A DNA stretch of 64,000 nt from Hermatobates lingyangjiaoensis (GCA_026182355.1 JAPFBL010000553.1:62001-126000), one strand, 5' to 3'; counted from the stretch's first letter, positions 43,616 through 53,504 are shown. Notes: generated from the sequence alone by a model not told the origin. Made by a program: numbers and translations.

Positions 43616-43617
<2 letters not shown>

Positions 43618-43760
43618 AAAAAGATTTCACATAAACACGTGAAACAATAATCAAGTTGGGTTTTTGACTCTGACGAAGACCGCTTGTTACGGTTGAAAGA
43701 TCTTAGTCTTGTTTTCCCATTTCTTATTGTGGTTTGATCATTGATATATATATATATAAA
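43616..43760 (+). mobile_element. Family A end with short inverted outer piece
   Basis: A 35-bp inverted outer end (AAGATTTCACATAAACACGT) precedes a complete plus-oriented family A hammerhead end. (TA)n lies on both sides. Confidence 0.7.
43666..43708 (+). ncRNA. Hammerhead motif, family A
   Basis: Identical in sequence and pairing to 40894-40936. Confidence 0.65.
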
Positions 43761-43830
43761 GTAGACGGCAGCTTCCGACTTACAACTTTTTTGCTCGTTT
43801 TCTCTAGTTTTCTTACTAGTTTTTTCTGGT
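43760..43830 (-). pseudogene. PLE N-terminal fragment, truncated
   Basis: It matches one arm of the 39059-39195 palindrome (CAAAAAAG, then CGGAAGCTGCCGTCTACTTT on the minus strand) with an internal deletion. It ends at (TA)n. Confidence 0.6.
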
Positions 43831-43915
43831 AGGGAGTGATTTCATGGAGGAGTTGTCCCAGAGACATCAAAGAAATAATCTTTTAGCTTAACAATAATAT
43901 TATATTTTTTACACT

Positions 43916-43952
43916 TACAAGCTTTCGATTTTTCATAAATCATCTTCAGGTA
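43916..43952 (-). ncRNA. Hammerhead motif, family G (3' end of a PLE body)
   Basis: On the minus strand: CTGAAGA, stem II GAUUU/AAAUC with a 5-nt loop, GAAA, stem III AGCU, cleavage expected after CUU, and a 3-bp stem I UAC/GUA. It sits about 260 bp downstream of the end of the GIY-YIG sequence of the element at 44.2-45.0 kb, in the same orientation. This is the same order as in family F. Confidence 0.65.
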
Positions 43953-44164
43953 TATATCATTATTAAAAGATTAAATTCACAGAATAAAATTTTTTAAATG
44001 TTAAACAGACATTAAAAGGAATAAAAATTTAGATGTTAATAAACTAAATGAACTTTGTGAAAAAACAAAACAAGTCCACTGTGACAAGTTAAGGTTACAA
44101 CTTGTCATTCACATTTCCTGGGGGTCCTGTCAATGTAGGCTTATTAAGTTTATAAGAACTATCG

Positions 44165-45016
44165 AAGTTCTTACAACTTGGTATTATGCCTATACAATTG
44201 GCCTGAATGTTCATAGAAGGTTTGACGTCCTTGATGTATAAGGCCTCGAGGATATGAAGGCGGCTGGTATTATTTTCTATTCTTAAACTTGTTGTTCCTT
44301 TTTTCTAACATTTCCCTCGTTAATGTTGTGTTATGTGCTTGTCTCGTATGGTTTTTCGGAGTACCTGCTGTAAGGTGGAAGGTAAGACGTCTTGATAGTC
44401 TGGTTGTGGTCATCCCGATGTACTTTGTAGGACAGGCTTCACAGTTCCCGGTATTACATGTATATTGGTACACCAAGTGACTTTTTTGCAGCACTGAGAC
44501 ATCTCTTTGGGGGCGGTTTTTAAGGAGAAGGTTTTGAGTCTTTCTGCTTTGGTAGTAAATCCTAAGTCGGAGTTTATCAGTTTCATTTGTCGGGAAAACA
44601 TTAGTGCGAATGATTTTTCTTAGTGCACGTTCATCTTGTTTGTAGAAACTGTGCATATATGCTCTATAGTAGAGATTATTGTTTCTCCTTGATTGGTTAC
44701 ATTTGGTTCTCCAGACTTAGCGTGCCATCGGTTCATGAATTTTTCAATAACGTCAGAAACTTCTTGGTTAGAGTACCCTTATTAATAAGAATCTGAGTTG
44801 ACTTCTCTAACTCATCTGGAGGGAGCTCCACTCTCTACAGTGTGTGAAAGCTCTTTTAACATAAGCATAAATTGTCGGCTTCGGTATTGTTCTGGACATT
44901 CACTCTTTCCATTTAAGCAAACCGAGGTTTGTTGCTTTTCTGTAAACTGTTGTACTGAAACTATGGGGGTTTGCTTCGTGATGATGTCCAGAAAAGGCAG
45001 TTGTCCTTGGTGACTG
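44165..45016 (-). pseudogene. PLE body: RT C-terminus, linker and GIY-YIG endonuclease
   Basis: Reading the minus strand, LPFLDIITKQ starts near 45005. VYRKATNLGLLKWK follows in another frame, then ECPEQYRSRQF, the characteristic end of the PLE reverse transcriptase. A degraded linker leads to a 128-codon frame (44270-44656) with LRKIIRTNVFP, VYQYTCNTGNCEACPTKYIG and TRLSRRLTFH. After a stop the final RLHILEALYIKDVKPSMN, with the catalytic Glu, continues in a shifted frame to about 44165. At least three frameshifts make it non-functional. It is a different PLE lineage from those at 11, 19 and 40 kb, with a longer Cys-containing insert between the GIY-like and YIG motifs. Confidence 0.85.
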
Positions 45017-45017
45017 T

Positions 45018-45245
45018 GTTATATATATATCTTTATATATATATATATATAAAGATTTTACATAAACACGTGAAACAACAATCAATGATCAAACCACAAT
45101 AAGAAATGGGAAAACCATACTAAGATCTTTCAACCGTAACAAGCGGTCTTCGTCAGAGTTGGGTTTTTGACTCTGACAAGACCGCTTGTTACGGTTGAAA
45201 GATCTTAGTCTGGTTTTCCCATTTCTTATTGTGGTTTGATTTAAA
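45018..45245. mobile_element. Fold-back of family A ends
   Basis: A minus copy (45050-45160) and a plus copy (45160-45241) meet directly. The minus hammerhead has a stem I change (TACT for GACT). The plus hammerhead lacks the core G8 (CTGACAAG, 45173-45180). Neither arm should be fully active, although each keeps the part the other lost. Confidence 0.75.
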
Positions 45246-45284
45246 TATATATATATATATATATTAAATATATATATATATATA
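45246..45284. repeat. (TA)n microsatellite
   Basis: Interrupted TA run. Confidence 0.95.
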
Positions 45285-45490
45285 ATTTTTCGTTGGAAAT
45301 ACGATCAAGAACGGACAAATATAGTTCAATATAGACAAAGAAACATAGAGAAATCAAAAGAACACACTTACAGTCTCTAATTTTTGGTTTGAACCGTCTT
45401 CAGGAGAGATAAGAGAGGGAAACCAAGCGCACTGGTTAGAGATGGTTGGGTCTCCAACCAATTTGGGTTTCCAATAGAAACAATTGGTAC
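45285..45490 (-). mobile_element. PLE terminal fragment, family H
   Basis: It matches 7890-8062. On the minus strand the core CTGAAGA is intact but the GAAA box is CAAA, so the motif should be inactive. Confidence 0.6.
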
Positions 45491-46565
45491 AAAAAAAAAA
45501 AGTTACATCGTCTTATAAAAGGTTGAACCAGAAAAAAAAACAACTGGGTAAGATAGGTTTACAAATGTTAGAAGTCCTGTCAAGAGACAAGTGGAAAATC
45601 ATCGTGTATTGAGGAAATAGATCGTGTTAAGAAGAGAGCAAGTGTTTAGTTAGAGTAATCGTAAATCGTAAATCTCTGAGAAATCATGATGAAATCCATT
45701 AAATAGGGAGTAATAAATAGCTAATTTGAGGTAAGGGAGACAGACTACCTTCAGGGTCAATTAGGAAGATAATTAATTAGGAAGCAGAGAGAGAGAGAGA
45801 GGGAGGGGGTGTTGAGTAAGCGGTGGCAGGCAGAGCAACCCTATCTGCGGAGGGGGTGGGGTTGACAGAGTACCCCTATCTAGGCGTGTCGCTCCAAACG
45901 CCATGAATATTACATCCCCCCCATACCAGCCCTTAATACACCAAGAGTAATTCCACAGAGAGAGACCACCCTCCCACCTCTTCTACCACCACCACCACCA
46001 CCCACCACAAGTCCAAATTGAAACAAACGATCCTCTTATAGTTAAAAGCGACTTTAAAAATCAAATCACCCGTCCCTTTTACTCAACATTATGCGGATAT
46101 TACTTTGTGCAAGCCGTAATGAAACCTTAAAAAGCAATTCCCTTTCAGAAACTGCAAAAACCTTCACTAAGTGCACCCTCTTCGGGGGGTATTTTCCTTA
46201 AATATTTAACAAACTTTCATTCTTTCTTATTTTAAAGGAATTAAAATTGACGTCTAAGTAAATTAACAGACTCACAAATTTGAAAAAGGACTTTATCAAC
46301 TGAAACTTACAAGATTGGTCTAAATTATTGATTAGCAAGCCGTCAGTTTGAGCTTAGCTGAACATTTGATTTTTGTTTTTCTTTAATAAACACCCTTCCT
46401 CTAAGTTTATAGAGTTATTTAATATTTTGCAAAATATATTCGTAATAATTTAATATTATAAAAATTTATTAGTAAATTAAATTTATATGTTTAATTATTT
46501 TATTTATTTATCGATAAAGGGAAAATATTAAAAAATAAATAATAAGTTTACTGTTGATATGTTAA
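45491..46565. other. Mixed-composition DNA
   Basis: An (AG)n tract lies near 45788-45806 and a (CCA)n patch near 45985-46010. 45780-46000 is GC-richer. I see no convincing reading frame. Confidence 0.4.
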
Positions 46566-46569
46566 GGTA

Positions 46570-46752
46570 TGATAAGCCGTCGGTCCTGATTCAATACCAT
46601 GTCAGGTACTCGTTAATTATTCCTACTCAAAATGCACTTAAGTTAGGCAAAATTTTGGACTCCCAATGATGAATCACCCATCAAACAAAAAGCCGGTAAA
46701 CTGCTGACGTAATCACCCGCTAGGGGATCAGTTTAAACAATAAAAAAAAAAC
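46570..46752 (+). mobile_element. SINE, 5'-truncated, second tail type
   Basis: GATAAGCCGTCGGTCCTGAT, CATGTCAGGTACTCGTTAAT, GCACTTAAGTTAGGCAAAAT, then AAAAAGCCGGTAAACTGCTG and GGATCAGTTTAAACAATAAA ending in poly-A. The last two blocks replace the tail of 24508. Confidence 0.75.
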
Positions 46753-47030
46753 TTAAAGAAATATCTTTCCAGCAGTTGAAATCACAAAACTTTAGTAGTC
46801 CTAAAATCTTTAAGACATAAAATTCTTCTGCCTATTTAGAGCTCTCTAATGAAATTGGTGCGAGGCTAGGAAACTTTGACATTTCCTCTAAGACATACAT
46901 ATATGAAAATTTGTAACTACCTAGTTTTTTTTTGTAATTTCACTACAATATAGTAGTTGATACTCTACTCAAACTTCAATAAAATGGTCGTCTCTCCAAT
47001 CAAGAGTTTTAATAAATATCAGTTGCTAGG
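46753..47030. other. AT-rich spacer
   Basis: I see no supported feature. Confidence 0.45.
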
Positions 47031-47059
47031 CCTTTCTCTTCTCGTTTAAATATATATTT

Positions 47060-47095
47060 ATATCCTGATGACGACGGATGTCGAAATATCGAAGT
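47060..47095 (+). ncRNA. Hammerhead motif, family I-like, intact core
   Basis: CTGATGA (47065-47071), stem II GAC-GGAU-GUC (47073-47082), GAAA (47083-47086) and stem III AUAU with cleavage expected after C at 47090. This is the only copy of the CGACGGATGTC type with an unmutated core. Stem I is weak. (TA)n follows at about 47138. Confidence 0.6.
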
Positions 47096-47137
47096 GAGTT
47101 CTGTAGTGTCTTTCTGTTTTCTTTTCTCTGTGTTAAA

Positions 47138-47265
47138 GTATATATATATATATATAAAGATTTCACATAAACACGTGAAATAACAATCAATGATCAAACC
47201 ACAAAAAGAAAATGGGAAAACAAGACTAAGATCTTTCAACCGTAACAAGCGTTTTTAAAAGTTAA
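47138..47265 (-). mobile_element. Family A end, truncated inside the hammerhead
   Basis: From (TA)n it runs through GATTTCACATAAACACGTGA to AAGATCTTTCAACCGTAACA, then stops at AGCG, before the core CUGACGA box. Confidence 0.7.
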
Positions 47266-47322
47266 AAAGTTAACTTTTTTTCATCAGTCGCTATTACTTT
47301 GAGTATTTGGACTCTAAAACAT

Positions 47323-47327
<5 letters not shown>

Positions 47328-47357
<30 letters not shown>

Positions 47358-47426
47358 AAATTAAATATGTTAAAATAAGTTAAATTCTGAATATATATAG
47401 TTTAGACTCTGAATATATATATATAT
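47328..47426. repeat. (TA)n microsatellites
   Basis: Two TA runs with short linkers. Confidence 0.9.
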
Positions 47427-47522
47427 TCACTTGATAAACGGAAAGACGATTCAAACTGGACACAATAACAGTTCAAAATTGAAGATAAGTAGCACAGAAA
47501 GTAAAAGAAACACACTTACAGA

Positions 47523-47553
47523 CTCAAATTTTCGGGTAATCCGTCTTCAGGAG
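47523..47553 (-). ncRNA. Hammerhead motif, family E
   Basis: CTC/GAG stem I, CTGAAGA, CGG/CCG stem II and GAAA. All boxes are intact. Confidence 0.65.
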
Positions 47554-47663
47554 AAAAGAGAAAGGGAGACCAAGCACATTATAGACGGAACGTCTAGTAA
47601 CCCAACTAACTAACGGTTACTAGCCGTTGCGTCTACAATGTGCTTGGTCTCCCTTTCTCTTTT

Positions 47664-47694
47664 CTTCTGAAGACAGATTCCCCGAAAATTTGAG
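47664..47694 (+). ncRNA. Hammerhead motif, family E, slightly diverged
   Basis: The core boxes are intact. Stem I has one G-U pair and stem II reads CAGAUUCCCCG, which weakens pairing. Confidence 0.5.
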
Positions 47695-47844
47695 TCTGTA
47701 AGTGTGTTTCTTTTACTTTCTGTGCTACCTATCTTCAATTCTGAACTGTTATACCAGTGAAATTCGAAAATTAATTTTACGTGTTAACAACATTCATTAA
47801 AAAAAACATGGAATGGCCTACACTCAATTTTACTATAACTAAAC

Positions 47845-48105
47845 ACAATATGAAAGTCTGGGATTCAATCACCAACTGGCCCTTGATTTATTTACGTAGG
47901 AGGTGAATAAATCTGAGTTCGTCATCACTCGAAGAGGACGTTACACTGTCGGTCCCGAGCCTGTACGATGTCAGGGTCTCGTTAAAGATCCCTACTTGAA
48001 ATTCATTTGATTTAGGCAATGTAGAATCACCGATCAACTAAAAAGCCGGTAAACTTCTGATGTTATCACCCTCTAGAGGATCGGTTTAAATAATAAAAAA
48101 AAAAA
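47845..48105 (+). mobile_element. tRNA-derived SINE, second tail type
   Basis: A degraded B box (GGGATTCAATCACC) is followed by TTTATTTACGTAGGAGGTGA, GTCGGTCCCGAGCCTGTACG and ATGTCAGG, then AAAAAGCCGGTAAACTTCTG and GGATCGGTTTAAATAATAAA with poly-A. The head is shared with 24508 and the tail with 46570. Confidence 0.75.
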
Positions 48106-48165
48106 TATGAAACTCCTTGACAAGCAATTGACATTCAGTTTTATTTTTATTTAACTATCGTTATG

Positions 48166-48881
48166 AATTAGAACACAGTTTTTCAAACTTGTTTCGACGC
48201 GGAACCCTTTTTGGTTCTAGTAACTTTCACGGGAACCCCAAATTCCAATGATTTCATACAGTTAATATAAATATTTTCATATGCCTTTTTAAATAATATG
48301 TATGTTTAAAAACAAATAAAAAGTAATATTACTGCAATGTGTATTTTTTGAATACAAATTCAAAACTAAAAGATTTTAATTTTCATATTTTCCACAAGTA
48401 CATATCGCATAAAACAGAATTACTAGCAATTTTAACACAGTTTGTTTTGTAATCATTTTTGGCTTTATAGTTGAGAATTTGTTTCTCAAGTAAGCCCCAG
48501 CTTAAGTCTTCTTCGGTATTTGGTTTCTATGGTTGTTTAAAGGGAAAATACAGTTTCATATAAGTAGGTAGTGGGAAATGACAGCAATGTGTGAAGTGCT
48601 ACTTTTGCAGTAGCAGGAAACTCGGGAATCAGATAGTTCCAAAAAACTAACTAGAGATTCATTCTAAATATGAATAAAATGTTGACCACTTGTACTTATG
48701 GGTATATGTAGATATAAACATTATTCGGTTTCATGATTTACAAGAAATATAGAATAAATCCATACTCACAAAAGAAATTTTTAGAAAATGTTTTTACTAA
48801 ATGTTTTTTACAGAACCCCAGACAGCCCGTTAAGGAACCCCTGGGTTCCCCGGAACCACTTTGGGAACCTCTGAATTAGAA
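48166..48881. mobile_element. hAT-type MITE with 8-bp target-site duplication
   Basis: The element spans 48174-48873 (700 bp). AATTAGAA flanks it at 48166-48173 and 48874-48881, an 8-bp duplication as expected for hAT. The ends are CACAGTTTTTCAAAC on the left and TTTGGGAACCTCTG on the right, imperfect inverted repeats of the CAG...CTG type. GCGGAACCC and GGGTTCC blocks lie just inside. No transposase is encoded, so mobility would need a partner element. Confidence 0.85.
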
Positions 48882-49021
48882 TAAACATTCTAAGAATATC
48901 AGACAATTCATTATTCTTAGGATATACTAAGACCTATCATTGCAGCAAAGGCAGAAAATCATTTTTTACATAGAAAACTTTAGCAGTAATTTGAAATATT
49001 GTTCACTGTGACTTATTTTTG

Positions 49022-49075
49022 CGGTTCGTTTAGACTAGTCTGCGCCTCCCAGTTTGGAAAACGCTGCTCTAGAGT
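49022..49075. mobile_element. Possible hAT terminus, solitary
   Basis: GCGCCTCCCAGTTTGGAAAA is followed by CGCTGCTCTAGAG, like the inside-out end of a hAT element. No partner end was found nearby. Confidence 0.35.
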
Positions 49076-49269
49076 TAGTAGTTTAGGAGGAAAAGGATAT
49101 CTATCTACAAACACATTTTGCCAAAAAAAAAAAAAAAAAGTGTCATTCCCATTATGCATAATTGCTCCTAAATAAAAGGGTTCATCAACACTATGAGGTC
49201 CATTTTTGTATGAAAAATATGAATTTGATTTATCAAAGATTCTGGGGGGTAGCACAAACTATGGGTTCA

Positions 49270-49585
49270 AACCTACCCTCCCACACACCCAACCACCCAC
49301 CCACCCACTTACCCACACACATACACACACCAACACACACACACACACACACACACACACATCCATCCACATATCCTCCCACCCACCCACAAACCCAACC
49401 ACCCACACACACACCACCCTCACACACATACACACACCACCCACACACACACCACCCTCACACACATACACACACCACCCTCACACACCACACAACACAC
49501 ACCACCCTCACACACATACACACACCACCCACACACACACCACCCTCACACACATACACACACCACCCACACACACAAATATCAT
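49270..49585. repeat. (CA)n/(CCCA)n satellite
   Basis: CACCCACC and CACACA runs are followed by a higher-order unit of about 32-60 bp (CACACCACCCTCACACACAT). The His/Thr/Pro open frames on the plus strand and the Cys/Val/Gly frames on the minus strand are repeat artefacts. Confidence 0.9.
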
Positions 49586-50665
49586 CCTAAAACATCATTC
49601 ATAAAACGACTTTGGGAACCTCAAAACATGAAATTTCGTCCAAATCTAGAGATCTCATTTTTTTTTCAAGATAACTATACTTTACTTATAGTAAAGTAAA
49701 AAGTTGATCATAACCCATGTTGCTAATTACCTCTTAGATTTCTAAGTAACTTTTATTAAGGAAGTATAATGGTTTCTTTTTCTTTGATTCCTGTTCAATT
49801 AAGCAAGCACATAGTCGAGTTTTTCCTGTGAAAGCTATAACTTGATGCAGAAGTTGATGTTGTTCTATTTAGAAACACGATTAGAAATCCGAAGACACTA
49901 ACACCTCAGTAGACTGACTAAACCACCTGTCCTCTATAAACCTTCTACTAATCAGAAGATTTATTACCAGCAAGTTTCTCACATCATTAGTGCTTTTAAA
50001 CTAACAGTTTACACTTTAGTAACATTTATATGTCAATATATACCTTTCTCTTATAAATAACGCAGGATGAGCAGGAGAAAGTAAGCTCTTTTGACTAATA
50101 ATGTTCAAAACGAAAAAAAAAAAATGAAAACACATCCCTCACTAAGAGGTCTACTTTTACTTAACTATAAATAACGCCAAGTCATCCCAATGAAAATTAA
50201 CTTAGAATATCTTTTTTTTTTAATGTACACGATATAAGGTAATCTGAATCCGTTTTACAATATTTTTATGTATCTTGTTGTGAGTGGGTAATATTAAAAA
50301 TATCTTTATTAGTTTACAAGTTAGACAGATGTCACAATAATTTTATAGATGAAATTATACTGAAGAAAAGATTTTATTGTATAAGGGCAGACTGCATTTG
50401 ATTTTTAATCAATATTAAATTGTAGAAAACACTACGTTGTACTTTATCGTTAAAAAATTATCTTTTGTTTACTTACTTATTTCTATTTTTTGCTTGGGTT
50501 TTTACTTGTGCTAATAGATTCTGTTTTCATTGGCTATTATTTATTTCGCTTTTTTTTTCACTATCCTTGCCTGCTCTCCCACCGAAAGTTGGTTACACTG
50601 TTTGAATAAGACTTCAAACCACCTTCATCAAAACCACCGGCCAGTCGTGGTCTGTCTGCGGAGCG
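49586..50665. other. AT-rich spacer
   Basis: I see no supported feature. Confidence 0.45.
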
Positions 50666-50669
50666 ACTC

Positions 50670-51000
50670 TTTCTATATTCCTAGTGACGAGGACATCGAA
50701 ATATAGTAGTGAGTTTCTGTTTCATTTCTGTGTGTTTTTTTTGTCAATTTAGTTTATATATATGATTAAACCACAATATGAAATGAGAAAAAATACTATG
50801 ATCTTTCAACCTGTGTTGACCTTTATACGCACCAAGCCATATTTCAGGCCATATCGTTTTTAAATCATGTCAGGTTGTCTTTCTACGATTTGCCCTTTAG
50901 CCGTCCCATGTTCACATGGCGACGCCCAAGGTGGACCAACATGATCTTTCAACCACAACAAGCAGCCTTCGTCAGAGTTCAACAGTTTTCAATAATATTT
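50670..51000. mobile_element. Mosaic: family I end, family A pieces and an inserted repeat
   Basis: A family I end (50685-50758, core TAGTGACGA, decayed) adjoins a family A outer piece (50763-50815). That piece is interrupted at ATCTTTCAACC by the dispersed repeat (50815-50945) and resumes with a duplicated ATGATCTTTCAACC at 50940-50990. The duplicated edge indicates insertion into a family A copy with an approximately 14-bp target duplication. Confidence 0.6.
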
Positions 51001-51265
51001 CGACCGTAATGGAGGTAACTGAGAAGAAGTGAATTGACAGAGGGACGACAGTCAACAGTCAATAATATTTGAGTTGACTGTCGTCCCTCCAAAGGATGTA
51101 GGAATTAATTCTGGTGGATATCTTGCATAAATAGAAAGACCACGAGTGACATATCGAGTGACCGCCTTTACGGTCGAAATATTGAAAAGTAAGTCTTTGT
51201 TATGTTTCAGTCTATGTGTCACTATTTATTTAAGTGTTATCTGTCCTGCCGGACCGTTTTTCGTT
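51001..51265. mobile_element. PLE end with variant hammerhead-like motif, family J
   Basis: The plus strand at 51165-51192 reads GACCGCCTTTACGGTC followed by GAAATATTG: a 5-bp stem II, GAAA and stem III AUAU, but the first box is CGAGTGA. An inverted half (TATTTCGACCGTAATGG) lies at 51000. The outer end matches 39520-39570. Confidence 0.5.
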
Positions 51266-51271
51266 TATCAT

Positions 51272-51272
<1 letters not shown>

Positions 51273-51306
<34 letters not shown>
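51273..51306. repeat. (TA)n microsatellite
   Basis: TA run between two PLE ends. Confidence 0.95.
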
Positions 51307-51310
<4 letters not shown>

Positions 51311-51420
51311 ATTTCACATAAATACGTGAAATAACAATCAATGATCAAACCACAATAAGAAATGGGGAAACAAGACTAAGATCTTTTTTCCCATTTCTTA
51401 TTGTGGTTTGATCATATATA
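51305..51420. mobile_element. Short fold-back of family A outer ends
   Basis: An inverted outer end to AAGACTAAGATCTTT is joined to TTCCCATTTCTTATTGTGGT. The hammerhead region is deleted at the centre. Confidence 0.75.
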
Positions 51421-51427
51421 TATAGAA

Positions 51428-51575
51428 TTTTGTATCGGTCAGTGGACGCATTTACGTCTCCGTTCCTTCATTCCTTCTCCTTTTTATTTTCTTCTTCTCT
51501 CCTGAAGACGGTAAGACGCCGAAATGATTGAGATTTGTAAGTGTTAGTCCTCTTTCTTGTGTTCTCTAATTGTAA

Positions 51576-51577
<2 letters not shown>
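51428..51577 (+). mobile_element. PLE terminal fragment, family F
   Basis: It matches the outer 150 bp of the right arm of the giant palindrome (CAGTGGACGCATTTACGTCT onwards) and ends at (TA)n. It is truncated 5' of the untranslated region. Confidence 0.75.
51499..51532 (+). ncRNA. Hammerhead motif, family F
   Basis: CTC/GAG stem I and CTGAAGA. Stem II is GGU/GCC with one G-U pair, and GAAA is followed by a minimal stem III. Two to three substitutions relative to 20167-20200, none in the core. Confidence 0.6.

Positions 51578-51620
<43 letters not shown>
51578..51620. repeat. (TA)n microsatellite
   Basis: Long TA run. Confidence 0.95.
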
Positions 51621-51623
<3 letters not shown>

Positions 51624-51845
51624 CAAACTACAATATACCACAGCGGTCTTCGTCAGAGCCAAAAACCCTACTGTAGGGTTTTATGACATGCGCGAGTATA
51701 TATATATATATATATATAAAGATTCCACATAAACACGTGAAACAACAATCAATGATCAAACCACAATATGGAAATGTGAAAACAAGACTAAGATCTTTCA
51801 ACCGTAACAAGCGGTCTCCGTCAGAGTGAAAAACTCAACCTATAT
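51620..51845 (-). mobile_element. Two family A ends, minus orientation
   Basis: A degraded piece (51620-51670) with the CTGACGA half only is followed, after (TA)n, by a full-length copy at 51717-51840. In that copy the core reads CTGACGGAGACC, a substitution after G8, and the motif is otherwise recognisable. Confidence 0.65.
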
Positions 51846-52490
51846 ATAGTATATACCTATGGAAGATGTGTCCTGCAAAGAAATAACTGTCTGTCAATAT
51901 CTTACAGTATTGGTATAATATTTTTAGATGCATCTATTTGCTTGTATGTTCTGACTTTAAATTTTTGAAAGTGGAGTTAAAAAATATATAAATAAATAAA
52001 TTATAATCATGACTCTTTAGAGAGGATAGAGGTTTATTTATACGGCTTAGTTCCTATCAATGTTTTAATATAGATGTTTTAAGAATAATTTTTGAAAACT
52101 GAAGAATTAAATAAATGTTTACTTGGTAATAAGTATAAAGTAGTGGTAAACTGATTCAGATATGCATGAACCAGGCTTATTAGAGAATCAATCTAGCGTG
52201 AAGTATAGTTGACAAGAGGAGCAAATGGCCAGGATGAAGTTTAACATTCGTGAACTGAGATTAGTGCACGTTTCAGAAAGGATGTTGGAATTAGTTCTGG
52301 TGGATATCTTGCATAAATAGAAAGACCTCGAGTGACATATGAAGGGAAAAAGAAAAAGATTTACTGCTCGCAGAAACTCAAGGTGCAACATTTTAAATAC
52401 TTTGTTAAGCCTTTCCAACATTCCAACCTTGAGTGTCTTCTCCAAAACCTTTATTATACCACTTCTTTTTCACACTTAACAAATATATAT
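51846..52490. other. AT-rich spacer with a duplicated 60-bp block
   Basis: The block CTGGTGGATATCTTGCATAA and its flank (52285-52340) repeats 51095-51155. I see no gene. Confidence 0.45.
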
Positions 52491-52600
52491 ATATATATAT
52501 AAATATAACAAGATTTCACATAAATCTTAGTGTCCCCCTCCACATCCACTTCATATTGTTGTTTGATCATTGGTATATATGTATATATATATATATATAG
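52490..52600 (-). mobile_element. Rearranged family A outer pieces
   Basis: GATTTCACATAAATCTTAG and an inverted CACTTCATATTGTTGTTTGA piece lie between (TA)n tracts. There is no hammerhead core. Confidence 0.5.
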
Positions 52601-52652
52601 CAAACAGCAGAGGTTATAGAGGGTTGGTCGACACAAACAAACACTTCACTTA

Positions 52653-52691
52653 GGCCAACGTTTCGCTATATTTTTATAGCATCATCAGGGC
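52653..52691 (-). ncRNA. Hammerhead ribozyme motif, family D, best in window
   Basis: On the minus strand: stem I GCC/GGC, canonical CTGATGA, stem II GCUAUA/UAUAGC with an AAAAA-like loop, GAAA, the minimal stem III ACGU, and cleavage expected after the second U. Every required box and all three stems are intact. (TA)n lies within 60 bp. Confidence 0.8.
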
Positions 52692-52821
52692 ATTACAAAT
52701 AACAAGATATACGTCCGACAGATAGACACAATGAAAACGGCAGTAAATATTACAAAACTGATAAGACAGGTTGTACGACAGGTTATAACAGGTTGCCCAG
52801 AAAGGTGGAAAAAGATAAAAT

Positions 52822-52822
<1 letters not shown>

Positions 52823-52857
<35 letters not shown>

Positions 52858-52858
52858 A
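52823..52858. repeat. (TA)n microsatellite
   Basis: TA runs. Confidence 0.95.
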
Positions 52859-52859
52859 A

Positions 52860-53135
52860 ACCAATTATATGAAACGATTCATCGAACTGAATAAACTAAA
52901 ATTTTGAAAAGAATACACAGAAAAGAAATCACTGAACTCACTACTATATTTCGATGTTCTCGTCGTCAGGAATAGATGTGAATGGCTCCAAAGGCTGATA
53001 ACGACTGAGTTATCAAAGGTTTGTCGTTATCAGCCTTTGGGGCGATTCACATCTATTCCTGACGACGAGGACATCGAAATATAATAGTGAGTTCAGTGAT
53101 TTCTTTTCTGTGTGTTCTTTTCAAAATTCTAGTTT
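52860..53135. mobile_element. Fold-back of family I ends
   Basis: The arms at about 52893-53010 and 53024-53133 are inverted copies. Each has CTGACGACGAGGACATCG and AAATATA. The centre contains GCTGATAACGACTGAGTTAT. The core boxes are intact but stem II has only two or three pairs. Confidence 0.75.
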
Positions 53136-53144
53136 ATATATATA

Positions 53145-53300
53145 TATACTTCGAATAAAATGAAAGATTCGTGTGGACAATAATAATAACTTTACACACA
53201 GGAAAGAACACAGAAAGTCACTACAAAACTCACTTTGACATTTCGACATCGGTCGTCATCGTGAAGAAGTGCAAAGTACTCCCGTTGAGAATCAAACTGC
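53145..53300 (-). mobile_element. PLE 3' end fragment related to 40135
   Basis: It matches the end at 40135-40290, including the GACATTTCGACATCGGTCGT hammerhead-like region, whose first box is mutated. It ends in (TA)n. Confidence 0.6.
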
Positions 53301-53307
53301 TACTATA

Positions 53308-53358
<51 letters not shown>

Positions 53359-53389
53359 ATTTTATTATATAAATATTCGATCTACTCCA

Positions 53390-53428
<39 letters not shown>
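53301..53428. repeat. (TA)n microsatellites
   Basis: Several TA runs with AT linkers. Confidence 0.95.
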
Positions 53429-53430
<2 letters not shown>

Positions 53431-53504
53431 AAGTCGCTTGGCAATAATAACCACACACTTCGAAGCAGGATTATAATAATTCATTACTTGTGCAATCTGT
53501 TATA

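Larger units (their letters stand above)
47430..47755. mobile_element. Fold-back of family E ends, both hammerheads present
   Basis: Arms of about 130 bp (47440-47600 and 47610-47755) carry hammerheads at 47523-47553 (minus) and 47664-47694 (plus). The centre contains AACGGTTACTAGCCGTTG. The plus copy has a few stem substitutions but intact CTGAAGA and GAAA boxes. Confidence 0.8.

Noticed and set aside
49162..49604. 130-140-codon His/Thr/Pro-rich frames
   Set aside because: They translate the CA/CCCA satellite. The minus-strand Cys/Val/Gly frames have the same origin.
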